Shown here: in pieces, positions 26,890 to 35,730 of the stretch
Position numbering within the stretch: the first letter of the stretch is position 1
Layout of the letters: each line of letters opens with the position of its first letter
Origin: Mycolicibacterium sp. CBMA 234
Lineage (GTDB): Bacteria; Actinomycetota; Actinomycetes; Mycobacteriales; Mycobacteriaceae
Reading direction: 5' to 3'
DNA: 64,000 nucleotides
Assembly: GCF_009729415.1 (NCBI RefSeq)
Contig: NZ_MPKW01000009.1
Coordinates: 1 to 64,000 of the forward strand
Translations under genes and position numbers: made by a program
Notes under the pieces: model-generated
Seen by the model: only the letters and a program-made list of their open reading frames with translations
What the model was told of the DNA's origin: nothing
The model's database searches: none

Positions 26890-27456
26890 CTACAGCTGTC
26901 TGACCACGCGTGCCGGCGAGCCCACGGCCAGGACGCGCGGCGGTAGGTCGCGCGTGACCACCGAACCAGCCCCGACGACGGTGTCTGCGCCGATGGTGAC
27001 GCCGGGACACACGATGACGCCGCCCCCGAGCCAGACGTTGTCACCAATCACGATCGGTTCGGCTGCTTCCCACTTGTCGCGGCGGGGGCCCGGCTCCAGC
27101 GGGTGGGTGGCGGTCAGTAGCTGGACATTGGGTCCGATCTGCACGTCGTCGCCAATGCTGATCTTCGCGACATCGAGAAGGATGAGGCCCCAGTTCGCGA
27201 AAGTGCGGGCACCGACGGTGGTTTGGTATCCGTAGTCGCACTGCAGCGGCGGCCGGATTTCGCTGTTCTCCCCGAACGTCCCAAGCAACTCGGTGAGTAG
27301 GCGGTTTCGTTCGGCGAGGTCGGTGGGATCGAGCGCGTTGATCTGGTGGGTCAGCTGTTGTGCGCGTTTCGAGTCGCGTGCCAGCTCGGGGTCGTCCGCG
27401 ATGTAGAGCTCACCTGCGAGCATGCGCTCGCGCATCGAGCGATCATTTTCTCCCAC
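26890..27456 (-). CDS. Maltose O-acetyltransferase-like (left-handed beta-helix)
   Basis: 188 residues. The N-terminal Mac domain (MRERMLAGELYIADDPELA) is followed by hexapeptide repeats such as ISIGDDVQIGPNVQ, IVIGDNVWLGGGVIV and VTIGADTVVGAGSVV. The active-site His region LLTATHPLEP is present. It acetylates a sugar or related hydroxyl using acetyl-CoA; the natural acceptor is unknown. GTG 27456 is used; ATG 27435 is an alternative start. Confidence 0.88.
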   Translation of the reverse strand: MGENDRSMRERMLAGELYIADDPELARDSKRAQQLTHQINALDPTDLAERNRLLTELLGTFGENSEIRPPLQCDYGYQTTVGARTFANWGLILLDVAKISIGDDVQIGPNVQLLTATHPLEPGPRRDKWEAAEPIVIGDNVWLGGGVIVCPGVTIGADTVVGAGSVVTRDLPPRVLAVGSPARVVRQL

Positions 27457-27519
27457 ATGGCCAGGCTAGGCGTGGCTCGCTGCGGTGAACCGTTTTGACG
27501 CTGGCGCCGTGTAATTGGC

Positions 27520-27768
27520 ATGAGCATCATCGACTTCCGCCGCCGGCGATCCACCGCGCCGACCTTCGTGGTCGTCGACCGTCTGCACGGCCGACGTGCG
27601 GATGAGGTGCCCGGGGAAGAGATCGCCGCGACGGTGTCGTCGTGGCTGGCGGAGTTGGATGTGGACAGTCCGTTGATCGACGCGCTGGAATTGGCTGTGC
27701 AGAAACAGGATTGGCCGACTGTCTATGCGCTCGGGGAACGGCTGTCGGTCGACGTCATGGTCGCGTAG
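27520..27768 (+). CDS. Hypothetical protein, 82 residues
   Basis: It begins MSIIDFRRRRSTAPTFVVVD and continues as a mixed helical protein (ATVSSWLAELDVDSPLIDAL) without signal or metal motif. It has convincing codon use (third-position G/C) and an ATG start. It is convergent with the pyridoxamine oxidase-like gene, 22 bp away. The product is not recognised. Confidence 0.55.
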   Translation: MSIIDFRRRRSTAPTFVVVDRLHGRRADEVPGEEIAATVSSWLAELDVDSPLIDALELAVQKQDWPTVYALGERLSVDVMVA

Positions 27769-27790
27769 CTGAAATCCCTAGTGCGACTGG

Positions 27791-28336
27791 TCAATCCAAC
27801 GCGAGTCGGGTAGGGGCACCGTCGATGCTCGCCAGGTTCCGCTCCTGTTGATAGGCAGCGACGCCGTCGACGCCCTTCTTCTCGGCCCAGGAGTCGAGCA
27901 AGGTGCGCTCCGAATCCACCGTCATCGTGGGCACGCCGAAGCCGCATGAGGTCTGGACGAGGTCGACGGCGAGGTCGTAAATCTGGCGCGTGCCCGTGCG
28001 GGCCGGGAACTGGCTGTAGAGCTCGGCCCAGTCAGCGTCTCCGGGTTGGACTTCGCGAGCTGTGCCGTACAGCCGCAGGATGAGGGGCTCGCGGTCGAAC
28101 GAGCAGAACATCAGCGTCATTCGAGGGTTGTCGAGCAGGTGCGCCGAGGTCTCGTTGCCACTGCCGGTGAGGTTCAGCCAGGCCACGCGATTCGGTCCCA
28201 GCACGCGGAGGCTGTCCAAGCCCTTCGGCGAGAGGTTCACCCGGCCGTCGCGCGCCGCCGTCGCGACGAAGTACACGCTTTGCGCGGCAATGAACTCACC
28301 GAGCCGGTCAGTGATCTCCGGGAACTGCTTGGCCAT
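27791..28336 (-). CDS. Pyridoxamine 5'-phosphate oxidase-family flavoprotein
   Basis: 181 residues with the split-barrel flavin-binding fold. Family features are YFVATAARDGRVNLSPKG, RVAWLNLTGSGNETSAHLL and NPRMTLMFCSFDREPLILRL. Actinobacterial members bind FMN, F420 or haem. The C-terminal SCGFGVPTM segment is typical of the longer subgroup. The substrate is unknown. It diverges from the acyl-CoA dehydrogenase gene. Confidence 0.85.
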   Translation of the reverse strand: MAKQFPEITDRLGEFIAAQSVYFVATAARDGRVNLSPKGLDSLRVLGPNRVAWLNLTGSGNETSAHLLDNPRMTLMFCSFDREPLILRLYGTAREVQPGDADWAELYSQFPARTGTRQIYDLAVDLVQTSCGFGVPTMTVDSERTLLDSWAEKKGVDGVAAYQQERNLASIDGAPTRLALD

Positions 28337-28457
28337 GGGGGCATGGTTTCACGGCGGAGCTGGCTCGGTCGAGCGAGTTTCGAATGCCGTGAAGACGACG
28401 CCCCGTGATCGTCCAGGCGCTAGATTCGGTGCCAAATCCGGACCGAAGAAGGTGCCC

Positions 28458-30209
28458 ATGCCGAACTCTCGCGGACTGTTGCTCAACCCGAACGAATTCG
28501 ACCCCCAAAAATTCGATCCCGAGACGCGGCGCCAGTTGCGTGCGCTGATCGCATGGTTTGAGGATCGTGGCAAGACGCGCTTGCTGCAGGACGACTTGGA
28601 TGCGATGTGGGTCGCTGACTTTCTCGATTTCATCAAGCGGGAGCGCGTTTTCGCGACCTTCTTGACTCCGTCAGAGTTCGCTGATGGGGATTCGAACAAG
28701 CGCTGGGACACCTCGCGCAATGCCGTGCTGAGCGAGATCCTCGGGTTCTACGGGCTCGCGTACTGGTACGCCGAACAGGTCACGATCCTCGGCCTCGGTC
28801 CGATCTGGCAGAGCGACAACATCAAGGCCAAGGAACGGGCCGCTGCCCAGCTCGAGGCGGGCGGTGTCATGGCGTTCGCCCTGTCCGAACGCGAGCACGG
28901 CGCCGACATCTACAACACCGACATGGTGTTGACGCCCACCGCCGACGAGGGCGACGACGCGCGGGACGGCGTCGTGTTCCGGGCTTCGGGGGAGAAGTAC
29001 TACATCGGCAACGGCAACGTGGCGGGCATGGTGTCGGTGTTCTCGCGCCGCACCGATGTCGACGGACCCGACGGCTATGTGTGGTTCGTCGCGGACAGCG
29101 GTCATCAGAACTACGAACTGATCGGCAATGTGGTGCACGGCCAGATGTTCGTCAGCACGTTCCGGCTGAACGATTACCCGGTGCATCAGGAGGACATCCT
29201 GTGCACCGGGCCGGAGGCGTTCTCGGCGGCGCTGAACACCGTCAATGTCGGAAAGTTCAATCTGTGCAGTGGCTCGATCGGGATGTGTGAGCACGCCTTC
29301 TACGAGGCGATCACGCACGCGAACAACCGGATCCTCTACGGCAACCCGGTCACCGACTTCCCGCATGTGCGCGCCTCATTCGTCGACGTCTATGCCCGGT
29401 TGATCGCGATGAAGCTGTTCAGTGATCGCGCCATCGACTACTTCCGCAGTGCCAGCCTCGAGGACCGCCGCTACCTGCTGTTCAACCCCGTGACGAAGTC
29501 AAAGGTCACTTCCGAGGGTGAGCGAGTTGTCACCCTGCTGTGGGATGTATTGGCCGCCAAGGGATTCGAGAAGAACACGTACTTCAGTGAGGTGAACCGC
29601 CTGATCGGTGCCCTGCCCCGGCTCGAGGGCACGGTGCATGTGAACGTCGCGCAGATCCTGAAGTTCATGCCGAATTACATGTTCAACCCGGGAAGCTACC
29701 CGCAGATCAGCACCCGCGATGACGCGGCCGACGACGTGTTCTTCTGGGAGCAGGGGCCGGCGCGCGGCGCGTCGAAGGTGCAGTTCGCCGATTGGGCGCC
29801 GATCTACGAGCGGAACCTCGCGATCCCGAACGTGGCCCGCTTCTACGAACAGGTGCTGGCGTTCAAGGACCTGTTGGTTACGGCGGCACCCGACGCCGAC
29901 CAACAACGCGACCTCGACTTCGTCCTGGTTGTCGGGCACTTGTTCACCCTGGTCGTCTACGGCCAGTTGATCCTCGAGCAGGCTGAATTGACGGGGCTCG
30001 ACCGCAACTTGGTGGATCAGATCTTTGACTTCCAGATCCGTGACTTCTCTTCGTATGCGGTTGCGCTGCACGGCAAGCCGAGCTCCACTGCGGCGCAACA
30101 GGAGTGGGCGTTGTCCGCCATCCGCAAACCAGTTGCCGATACGGCTCGTTTCGATCGAGTCTGGGCACAGGTGGTGTCCTACGACGGTGCGTATGAGATG
30201 CGGCCGTAG
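28458..30209 (+). CDS. Large acyl-CoA dehydrogenase family protein
   Basis: 583 residues from ATG 28458 (MPNSRGLLLNPNEFD), with GAAGAAGG upstream; the frame extends back to 28062 but that part is antisense to the flavoprotein gene. The middle domain holds MAFALSEREHGADIYNTD and GEKYYIGNGNVAGM, the FAD/substrate region, and the C-terminal helices include FNLCSGSIGMCEHAFYEA. It is longer than typical acyl-CoA dehydrogenases (about 380 residues) and closer to acyl-CoA oxidase-like forms. A role in fatty-acid or sterol oxidation is likely; electrons could reach the EtfD gene product at 43.4-46.3 kb through EtfBA. Confidence 0.85.
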   Translation: MPNSRGLLLNPNEFDPQKFDPETRRQLRALIAWFEDRGKTRLLQDDLDAMWVADFLDFIKRERVFATFLTPSEFADGDSNKRWDTSRNAVLSEILGFYGLAYWYAEQVTILGLGPIWQSDNIKAKERAAAQLEAGGVMAFALSEREHGADIYNTDMVLTPTADEGDDARDGVVFRASGEKYYIGNGNVAGMVSVFSRRTDVDGPDGYVWFVADSGHQNYELIGNVVHGQMFVSTFRLNDYPVHQEDILCTGPEAFSAALNTVNVGKFNLCSGSIGMCEHAFYEAITHANNRILYGNPVTDFPHVRASFVDVYARLIAMKLFSDRAIDYFRSASLEDRRYLLFNPVTKSKVTSEGERVVTLLWDVLAAKGFEKNTYFSEVNRLIGALPRLEGTVHVNVAQILKFMPNYMFNPGSYPQISTRDDAADDVFFWEQGPARGASKVQFADWAPIYERNLAIPNVARFYEQVLAFKDLLVTAAPDADQQRDLDFVLVVGHLFTLVVYGQLILEQAELTGLDRNLVDQIFDFQIRDFSSYAVALHGKPSSTAAQQEWALSAIRKPVADTARFDRVWAQVVSYDGAYEMRP

Positions 30210-30236
30210 GGGGTATCTGAAAGTGAGTGGTGGGTA

Positions 30237-30722
30237 ATGACGGATTTCGGCGATCTGTCATCACGCTGGGTGATGTGGTCGGGGCTGGCCGGAGTCGCTG
30301 GCGCGTCTGCTGTGAGCGACCCGTCCGGCCGCTCAGGTCGATTCATCAGCAGGGAACAGTCATTCGATGTGCGACAGGATGGCTCGTGGTGGGTGCTCGA
30401 CGAAACCGATGACCGCGGAAAGAAATACGTTGAGACCGCCAAATTCTCCACACTGGAGCTAACGGAAAAATACCTCACCTGGAAGTGGGCCTCGTTCGCC
30501 CGCACTATCCGGGGCCTTCCGGCTTTGGGGCCGCAGCTGTACCAACAAGGATTCAGTGGCGACGTGACCGTGTCACCGACCAGTAACGAATGGCGCAATG
30601 AGATGACGGATTCCACTGGCAGCGCAATATTGCCCCAGCCAGACTCCACAATCTTCAGTCACCTGATGCCGAAAACGCTAAGCGAAATCGATCGGTTCGT
30701 TGGGCAGGGGATCGAGCGGTGA
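30237..30722 (+). CDS. Hypothetical protein, 161 residues, lower-GC
   Basis: It begins MTDFGDLSSRWVMWSGLAG, then SFDVRQDGSWWVLDETDDRG and TEKYLTWKWASFARTIRG. Trp-rich, mixed alpha/beta, with no signal peptide. The base composition is visibly lower in GC than its neighbours, suggesting a foreign origin. Size and character resemble polymorphic-toxin immunity proteins, but no partner toxin is nearby, so this is only a guess. It starts 27 bp after the acyl-CoA dehydrogenase stop. Confidence 0.6.
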   Translation: MTDFGDLSSRWVMWSGLAGVAGASAVSDPSGRSGRFISREQSFDVRQDGSWWVLDETDDRGKKYVETAKFSTLELTEKYLTWKWASFARTIRGLPALGPQLYQQGFSGDVTVSPTSNEWRNEMTDSTGSAILPQPDSTIFSHLMPKTLSEIDRFVGQGIER

Positions 30723-30829
30723 CTGATCATTCTCGGCTCAGCTGGTCGTCAGGTGCGGTACGGCGGCCGCACAGAATCGTGCAGGTGGCGGAGTTTGCGC
30801 GCAGGAATAGCCCTCTACCAGAGTGCTCG

Positions 30830-30903
30830 TGGAGCCGATGACGGGAATCGAACCCGCGTATTCAGCTTGGGAAGCTGATGTTCTGCCATTGAACTACATC
30901 GGC
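30830..30903 (-). tRNA. tRNA-Gly (anticodon CCC)
   Basis: The minus strand folds as a cloverleaf: acceptor GCCGATG with CATCGGC, anticodon stem TCAGC/GCTGA around loop TTCCCAA (anticodon CCC), and T arm GCGGGTTCGATTCCCGT (in part). The 3' CCA is encoded at 30830-30832. It lies upstream of dcd on the opposite strand. Confidence 0.95.
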
Positions 30904-30948
30904 ATGGTGCCGCTGCAGGATATCAACCCCGACCGATAGTCTCGTCGG

Positions 30949-31518
30949 GTGCTCCTCTCTGACCGCGATCTCCGGGCCGAAATCGCTGCTGGGCGCCTCG
31001 GCATCGACCCATTCGACGACGCCATGGTCCAGCCCTCCAGCGTCGACGTCCGGCTGGACAGCCTGTTCCGGGTTTTCAACAACACCCGCTACACGCACAT
31101 CGACCCCGCGCAGCAGCAGGACGAGCTGACGTCCCTGGTCGAGCCGACCGAAGGCGAGCCCTTCGTCCTTCACCCCGGCGAATTCGTCCTGGGCTCGACA
31201 CTCGAAACCTGCACGCTCCCAGATGATTTGGCGGGCCGCCTCGAAGGCAAGAGCTCGCTGGGCCGGCTCGGTCTGCTGACGCACTCCACCGCGGGCTTCA
31301 TCGACCCGGGCTTTTCCGGGCACATCACGCTGGAGCTGTCGAACGTCGCCAACCTGCCCATCACGCTCTGGCCCGGTATGAAGATCGGCCAGCTCTGCCT
31401 GATTCGCCTGACCAGCCCCGCCGAGCACCCCTACGGCAGCGACAAAGTCGGCTCCAAGTACCAGGGCCAGCGCGGGCCGACGCCCTCGCGCTCCTACCTG
31501 AACTTCAATAAGCCATAA
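30949..31518 (+). CDS. dcd: dCTP deaminase
   Basis: 189 residues from GTG 30949 ([18 protein letters not shown]). The characteristic block [16 protein letters not shown], the [10 protein letters not shown] loop and the active-site region [20 protein letters not shown] (Glu nucleophile-activating residue) are present, as are the C-terminal [14 protein letters not shown] residues. It converts dCTP to dUTP (the bifunctional form goes on to dUMP) for dTTP synthesis. The position matches Rv0321 in M. tuberculosis. Confidence 0.95.
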   Translation: MLLSDRDLRAEIAAGRLGIDPFDDAMVQPSSVDVRLDSLFRVFNNTRYTHIDPAQQQDELTSLVEPTEGEPFVLHPGEFVLGSTLETCTLPDDLAGRLEGKSSLGRLGLLTHSTAGFIDPGFSGHITLELSNVANLPITLWPGMKIGQLCLIRLTSPAEHPYGSDKVGSKYQGQRGPTPSRSYLNFNKP

Positions 31519-31521
31519 CCC

Positions 31522-31586
31522 CCGTTGATTGTGCGCTGGCGCTGAACTCCTGCGAGTAACGGTCTGCGTAGACGCACACTCAACGG
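31522..31586. repeat. Imperfect inverted repeat between dcd and sodC
   Basis: CCGTTGATTGTGCG (31522-31535) and CGCACACTCAACGG (31573-31586) pair with one mismatch in 14 across a 37-base loop, exactly between convergent genes. It may be a bidirectional terminator or a dispersed repeat. Confidence 0.6.
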
Positions 31587-31596
31587 CCCAATCGAC

Positions 31597-32337
31597 TCAG
31601 CCACCCGGCATCGGGTTCATCGGCGTCATGGTTGGCGCCGTTGGGCTGGCGGGTGTCGTGGCGGTCGTCTCGGTGACCGTCGCGGTCGCGGTCGACGCCC
31701 CGGAGGCGGGGGCCAGAACAGCGCAGGCCACCCGTCCGCCCGCGTCGCCGGTGGCCAGCGTCTCGGCATCCGGACCTGGCACGCCATCGTGGGTGTACCG
31801 CGGCGGGATGTTGGCGAAGTTGTCTGGCCCGGCGTGGATGATCAGCGCACTGCCCTCCGGCCCCTTCAGCGCATCCTCGGTAAACGCGTCGGTGGTGGCG
31901 ACGACTTTCCCGGTGCCGTCCCCGCGGATGTTCAACGGCGTCAGATCACCACTGGCCGGATGCCCGGTATGCCCGGCGATCTGCAGATGACCACCGGCAG
32001 AAAGGAAGGCTCCCGGCGGGCCCCCGGTTGGCGCAACCGATGCAGCCTCGCACTTACCCACGGAATGGATGTGCATGCCGTGGCTGCCGGGGGAGAGGAG
32101 CCCGCCGCCGACAGTCTCGACCGTCACCGTCGCGTAGCCGTCGGTGAACACGATGGTGGCGTTTGCGGCGGGCTTGCCGTCCGCCGTCTTCAGCACGACG
32201 TTCATGGTCGGCGCATTGGATTGCGTCCAGGTGGTGGGCGACGACGCGGTCGACGGTTGCGTGCTGGTCTTGCTGGAAGTGCAGCCGGCCAACACAAGCA
32301 CAGGCAAGGCGGCGGCGGCAGTTGCGCGTTTCAACAT
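31597..32337 (-). CDS. sodC: Cu,Zn superoxide dismutase lipoprotein
   Basis: 246 residues from ATG 32337 with a lipobox (VLVLAGC) in the signal peptide, so a lipid-anchored exported protein. Cu-ligand region [11 protein letters not shown], later [18 protein letters not shown] (His ligands) and the C-terminal GGRVACAVL segment identify SodC; it removes superoxide outside the membrane. A Thr/Ala/Pro-rich C-terminal extension of about 30 residues ([13 protein letters not shown]) is unusual. It faces dcd and diverges from amt. Confidence 0.88.
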   Translation of the reverse strand: MLKRATAAAALPVLVLAGCTSSKTSTQPSTASSPTTWTQSNAPTMNVVLKTADGKPAANATIVFTDGYATVTVETVGGGLLSPGSHGMHIHSVGKCEAASVAPTGGPPGAFLSAGGHLQIAGHTGHPASGDLTPLNIRGDGTGKVVATTDAFTEDALKGPEGSALIIHAGPDNFANIPPRYTHDGVPGPDAETLATGDAGGRVACAVLAPASGASTATATVTETTATTPASPTAPTMTPMNPMPGG

Positions 32338-32392
32338 CGAGTTCGCATACCCGGAATGGTGAACGCTTAATCGCACCCAGTGAATGGCCAGT

Positions 32393-32408
32393 TGTTTCAC
32401 GCGAAACC
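32393..32408. promoter_or_regulatory. Palindrome close to the parS consensus
   Basis: TGTTTCACGCGAAACC, containing the perfect inverted repeat GTTTC-ACGC-GAAAC, differs from the general ParB site TGTTTCACGTGAAACA at two positions. It lies in the divergent sodC-amt region. It could be a degenerate parS site or an operator. Confidence 0.4.
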
Positions 32409-32467
32409 GTGATTTTTCCGAGACAACGCGCAGCCGACACCGAGGCTGACAGCTCCGTGAACCTGGC

Positions 32468-32483
32468 GTAACACGTAAGAAAC
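32468..32483 (+). promoter_or_regulatory. GlnR box upstream of amt
   Basis: GTAAC-ACGTAA-GAAAC matches the actinobacterial GlnR box (GTNAC-N6-GAAAC) exactly, 65 bp before the amt start. Ammonium-transporter genes are standard GlnR targets, so nitrogen-limited induction is expected. Confidence 0.75.
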
Positions 32484-32547
32484 ACCTTCGCCGCGCGGAA
32501 GAAACTCGGCCACGACATTCTCATCGAGATTGTTGAAGGAGTCGCAC

Positions 32548-33858
32548 GTGCAAGGCATCGATCCCGCCGCCACCGCTTGGCTGCTCGCCAGCACCGCCCT
32601 GGTCCTGCTGATGACCCCGGGCCTGGCTATTTTCTACGGCGGCATGGTCCGCACGACCGGCGTGCTCAACATGATCATGATGAGCTTCATCTCGATTCCG
32701 CTGGTCACGGTCGCGTGGCTGCTGTTCGGGTACACGCTCGCCTTCTCCAGTGGGGACGGTTTCCTGGGCAGTCTCGAGCACTTCGGCTTGGCTGGCATCA
32801 CCCCGCGCACCAACCACGGCACGGTGCCAGAACTGCTGTTCGTCACCTTCGAGCTGACCTTCGCCATCATCACGGCGGCCCTGATCAGCGGTGCCATCGC
32901 CGATCGCGCCAAGTTCTCGGCCTGGATGGCCTTCGTTCCGATCTGGGCCATCGCGGTCTACAGCGTCATCGCGCACTGGGTGTGGGGGCCGGACGGCTGG
33001 TTGGCCAAGCTGGGTGCCCTGGACTACGCCGGCGGTCTGGTCGTCGAGATCGCGTCGGGCGCCTCGGCGCTGGCGCTGGCCATCGTGCTGGGCCCGCGTA
33101 TCGGCTTCAAACAGGACGCCATGCGTCCGCACAACCTGCCGTTCGTCCTGCTCGGCGTGGGTCTGCTGTGGTTCGGCTGGTTCGGTTTCAACGCCGGCTC
33201 GGCATTCGCCGCCGATGGCACGGCGTCGGCAATCTTCCTGAACACCCTGGTCGCAGGCTGCCTGGGCATGCTCGGCTGGCTCACGGTCGAGCAGGTGCGC
33301 GACGGTAAGCCGACGACGTTCGGCGCGGCATCCGGCGTGGTCGCCGGTCTGGTGGCCATCACCCCGTCCTGCGGCACGGTCAACACGCTGGGCGCGCTGA
33401 TCGTCGGCCTGGCTGCCGGTGTGGTCTGTTCGTTCGCGGTCGGACTGAAGTTCAAGCTCAACTACGACGACTCGCTGGACGTCGTCGGCGTGCACTTCGT
33501 CGGTGGCGTGGTCGGCGTGGTCCTGATCGGCTTCTTGGCGACGGACGTCATGACCGGCGGCGCTCGCGGCCTCTTCTATGGCGGCGGATTCACCCAGCTG
33601 GGCAAGCAGCTGCTGGCCGTGGCAATCGTCGCGGGCTATGCGTTCACCGCGACGTTCGTGTTGGGCAAGATCATCGACAAGGTGATGGGCTTCCGCGTCA
33701 GTGCTGAAGACGAGACTGCCGGCGTCGACTTCACCCAGCACGCCGAGACCGCCTACGCGGAGGGCGTGCACGGCCACCTGGGCACCCGTCGGCCGTCCGG
33801 TTCCAGCTCGTTGTCCGATCTGTTGAAGCAGCCGCGTCCGGATGTTGAAGACGCCTAA
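32548..33858 (+). CDS. amt: Ammonium transporter
   Basis: 436 residues from GTG 32548, with AAGGAG before it; an upstream TTG at 32530 was not used. Eleven membrane spans can be traced. Signature segments are FYGGMVRTTGVLNM, LDYAGGLVVEIASGASAL and GVHFVGGVVGVVLIGF with its conserved pore His. It takes up ammonium/ammonia across the plasma membrane. No glnB or glnD follows, so it is a stand-alone amt. A GlnR box lies upstream. Confidence 0.94.
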   Translation: MQGIDPAATAWLLASTALVLLMTPGLAIFYGGMVRTTGVLNMIMMSFISIPLVTVAWLLFGYTLAFSSGDGFLGSLEHFGLAGITPRTNHGTVPELLFVTFELTFAIITAALISGAIADRAKFSAWMAFVPIWAIAVYSVIAHWVWGPDGWLAKLGALDYAGGLVVEIASGASALALAIVLGPRIGFKQDAMRPHNLPFVLLGVGLLWFGWFGFNAGSAFAADGTASAIFLNTLVAGCLGMLGWLTVEQVRDGKPTTFGAASGVVAGLVAITPSCGTVNTLGALIVGLAAGVVCSFAVGLKFKLNYDDSLDVVGVHFVGGVVGVVLIGFLATDVMTGGARGLFYGGGFTQLGKQLLAVAIVAGYAFTATFVLGKIIDKVMGFRVSAEDETAGVDFTQHAETAYAEGVHGHLGTRRPSGSSSLSDLLKQPRPDVEDA

Positions 33859-34079
33859 AACTGCTTAGGCCATCTAGCCCAAAGCCGGGTAGGGTTAAAC
33901 CACCGGCATTGGCGACTCAGTCAGCCAGCGCCGCGGCCAGAACTGCATCGGGCACATTGAGCTGGGGGAATCGGTAACGACTCCGCCGCAACGCACGATG
34001 AAGTTTCTAGTTGTGGCTTGCGCGGCAGGGGTTTCCCGGTGTCGGCCTAGATAGCGTAGCGAACACTATTGGAGGGTCC

Positions 34080-35609
34080 GTGGACATCGTCCTGGGTGTG
34101 TCTATGACCCCAACCACGGTACGTATGGCGCTGGTTGAGGGTGATAAGGCCGACGGTGAAATCGTCGACCACGATATTTTCGAAACAGATATGACGGACG
34201 GTGCAGCAACGCCCGTCGAGCAAGTTGTCAGCGCCATCCTGGGGACCCGGGAAAGCGCCGAGGAGGGCGGCCACCACCTGAAATCGGTGGGTGTCGCATG
34301 GAGTGATCACGACGCCGCAGCCCAGCTGCGCGATGCCTTGGACGCCGCCGGCGTCAACGACGTCATGATGGTCTCCGAACTGCATGCCGCGGGGTCACTG
34401 GCGCAGGCGGCCGGCGAGGCCGTCGGCTACTCCAGCACCGGGCTGTTGTTCGTCGACCGCGATACCGCGACCATGTCCGTCGTCCAGCCGGACGGTTCCA
34501 TCTCCAAGGTGCTGAGCCGCAGTCTGCACAGCACCGACGCGATGGCAGTGCTCAGCGAGATGGCCGCGGCCGTCACCGGCGCGGAGACGTCGCCGCAGGG
34601 CATGTTCGTCGTCGGATCCGGCGTCGACGTCACTGCGGTGCAGGCGCACCTGGCCGAACTGATGGACATCCCGGTGAACGCACCTGGGGACTCCGACTTG
34701 GCGCTGGCCCGCGGGGCCGCCTTGGCCTCGGCCAGTGCGCCGATGTTCGACGCCTCCACCGCCGGGCTGGCCTACTCGGCAGCCGGTGGCGCTGCGGCCC
34801 CGCTCGCAGCCGCTCCACTGCTGACCGCTGACGAGTTCGGTTTCGACGAACTGGGCGACGCTCCGGTGGCCGCGGGTGGCAGCAAGCCCTTCCTGCTGGT
34901 TGGCAGTGCACTGACGTCGATCTTCGTCGTCGGTGTTGTGGCCCTTGCCATTTCGCTTGCGGTGAGCATCCGGCCGACGGTTGACCAGCGACCCGCGCCG
35001 GCGCAGGCCGCGATCGTGCCGAGTGCTCCGGTCGCCGTCCCCGCGCCGCCGCCCAGCGCGGTCCCGCCGCCCGCGCCCGTCGCGGCGGTCCCGGAACCGG
35101 CGCCGGTGCAGGCCCCGAGCCACGTCGACGCACCGCAGGTGGTCAAGGAATCCGCGCCGCAGGTTCACGTGCCCGCGGCAGCGCCGGTGCCGGAAGCCCC
35201 GGCTCCCGTCCCGGTGTCGATGCCTGACGTGCCCGCCGCTCCGGTCGTGCCGCCCCCGGCCGCCGTGCCGGACCCGCCGGCGGTGATACCGCAGCCGGTC
35301 ATCGCCATCCCAGGTCCGCCGCCGCCCGTGTGGAACCCGTGGGTTCCGCGTCCGCAGCAGCCGCAGTGGGGTAACGACTACCCGAACTACCCGAGCTACC
35401 CGAGTCGACACGGCCGTGGTGACGACGGCGACGGCTACCCGGGTGGTTATCCAGGCAACGGTTACCCGGGCAACCAGTACCCCGGCGGCTCGAACGGTTA
35501 CCCCGGCGATTACCCCGGTAACAACGGCCACGGCAACGGCAACGGCAACGGCAACGGAAAGAAGCAGAAGCAGCCAAACTGCTTCCTCATTTTCTGCGCG
35601 CCCAACTGA
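34080..35609 (+). CDS. Actin-like (DUF7159-type) membrane protein with Pro/Gly-rich tail
   Basis: 509 residues from GTG 34080, with GGAGG before it. The first 230 residues show an actin/FtsA-like pattern: phosphate-1-like VDIVLGVSMTPTTVRMALVE, phosphate-2-like GLLFVDRDTATMSVV, adenosine-like GMFVVGSGVDVTAVQ and DLALARGAALASA. One membrane span is at about 270-293 (FLLVGSALTSIFVVGVVALA). The rest is Pro/Ala-rich and ends in Gly/Tyr/Asn repeats (YPGNGYPGNQYPGG) and NCFLIFCAPN. The design mirrors the two Hsp70-like genes in this window. I associate the N-terminal part with DUF7159 by memory only. Confidence 0.72.
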   Translation: MDIVLGVSMTPTTVRMALVEGDKADGEIVDHDIFETDMTDGAATPVEQVVSAILGTRESAEEGGHHLKSVGVAWSDHDAAAQLRDALDAAGVNDVMMVSELHAAGSLAQAAGEAVGYSSTGLLFVDRDTATMSVVQPDGSISKVLSRSLHSTDAMAVLSEMAAAVTGAETSPQGMFVVGSGVDVTAVQAHLAELMDIPVNAPGDSDLALARGAALASASAPMFDASTAGLAYSAAGGAAAPLAAAPLLTADEFGFDELGDAPVAAGGSKPFLLVGSALTSIFVVGVVALAISLAVSIRPTVDQRPAPAQAAIVPSAPVAVPAPPPSAVPPPAPVAAVPEPAPVQAPSHVDAPQVVKESAPQVHVPAAAPVPEAPAPVPVSMPDVPAAPVVPPPAAVPDPPAVIPQPVIAIPGPPPPVWNPWVPRPQQPQWGNDYPNYPSYPSRHGRGDDGDGYPGGYPGNGYPGNQYPGGSNGYPGDYPGNNGHGNGNGNGNGKKQKQPNCFLIFCAPN

Positions 35610-35613
35610 GGTT

Positions 35614-35681
35614 CGTCAGGCCGCGGTTGATCTGCGGCTGCCGCCGCGGGAGGCTGTTTGTCACCTGCCGTTGGCCTGACG
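35614..35681. repeat. Structured inverted repeat upstream of udgA
   Basis: CGTCAGGCC (35614-35622) and GGCCTGACG (35673-35681) enclose a further CCGCGG pair. It lies after the actin-like gene stop and before udgA; it may be a terminator. Confidence 0.5.
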
Positions 35682-35730
35682 CTCAGTGTCGCGTAGCAAC
35701 CCGCTCATCGGGGCTGCCTATCAAGGCAGT

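Noticed and set aside
30830..31518. Idea of a genomic island at the tRNA-Gly
   Set aside because: No integrase and no duplicate of the tRNA end was seen; dcd on one side is a conserved core gene.
32521..33777. 418-codon minus-strand frame opposite amt
   Set aside because: The translation is Asp/Arg/Gln/His-rich and the plus strand encodes a textbook Amt.
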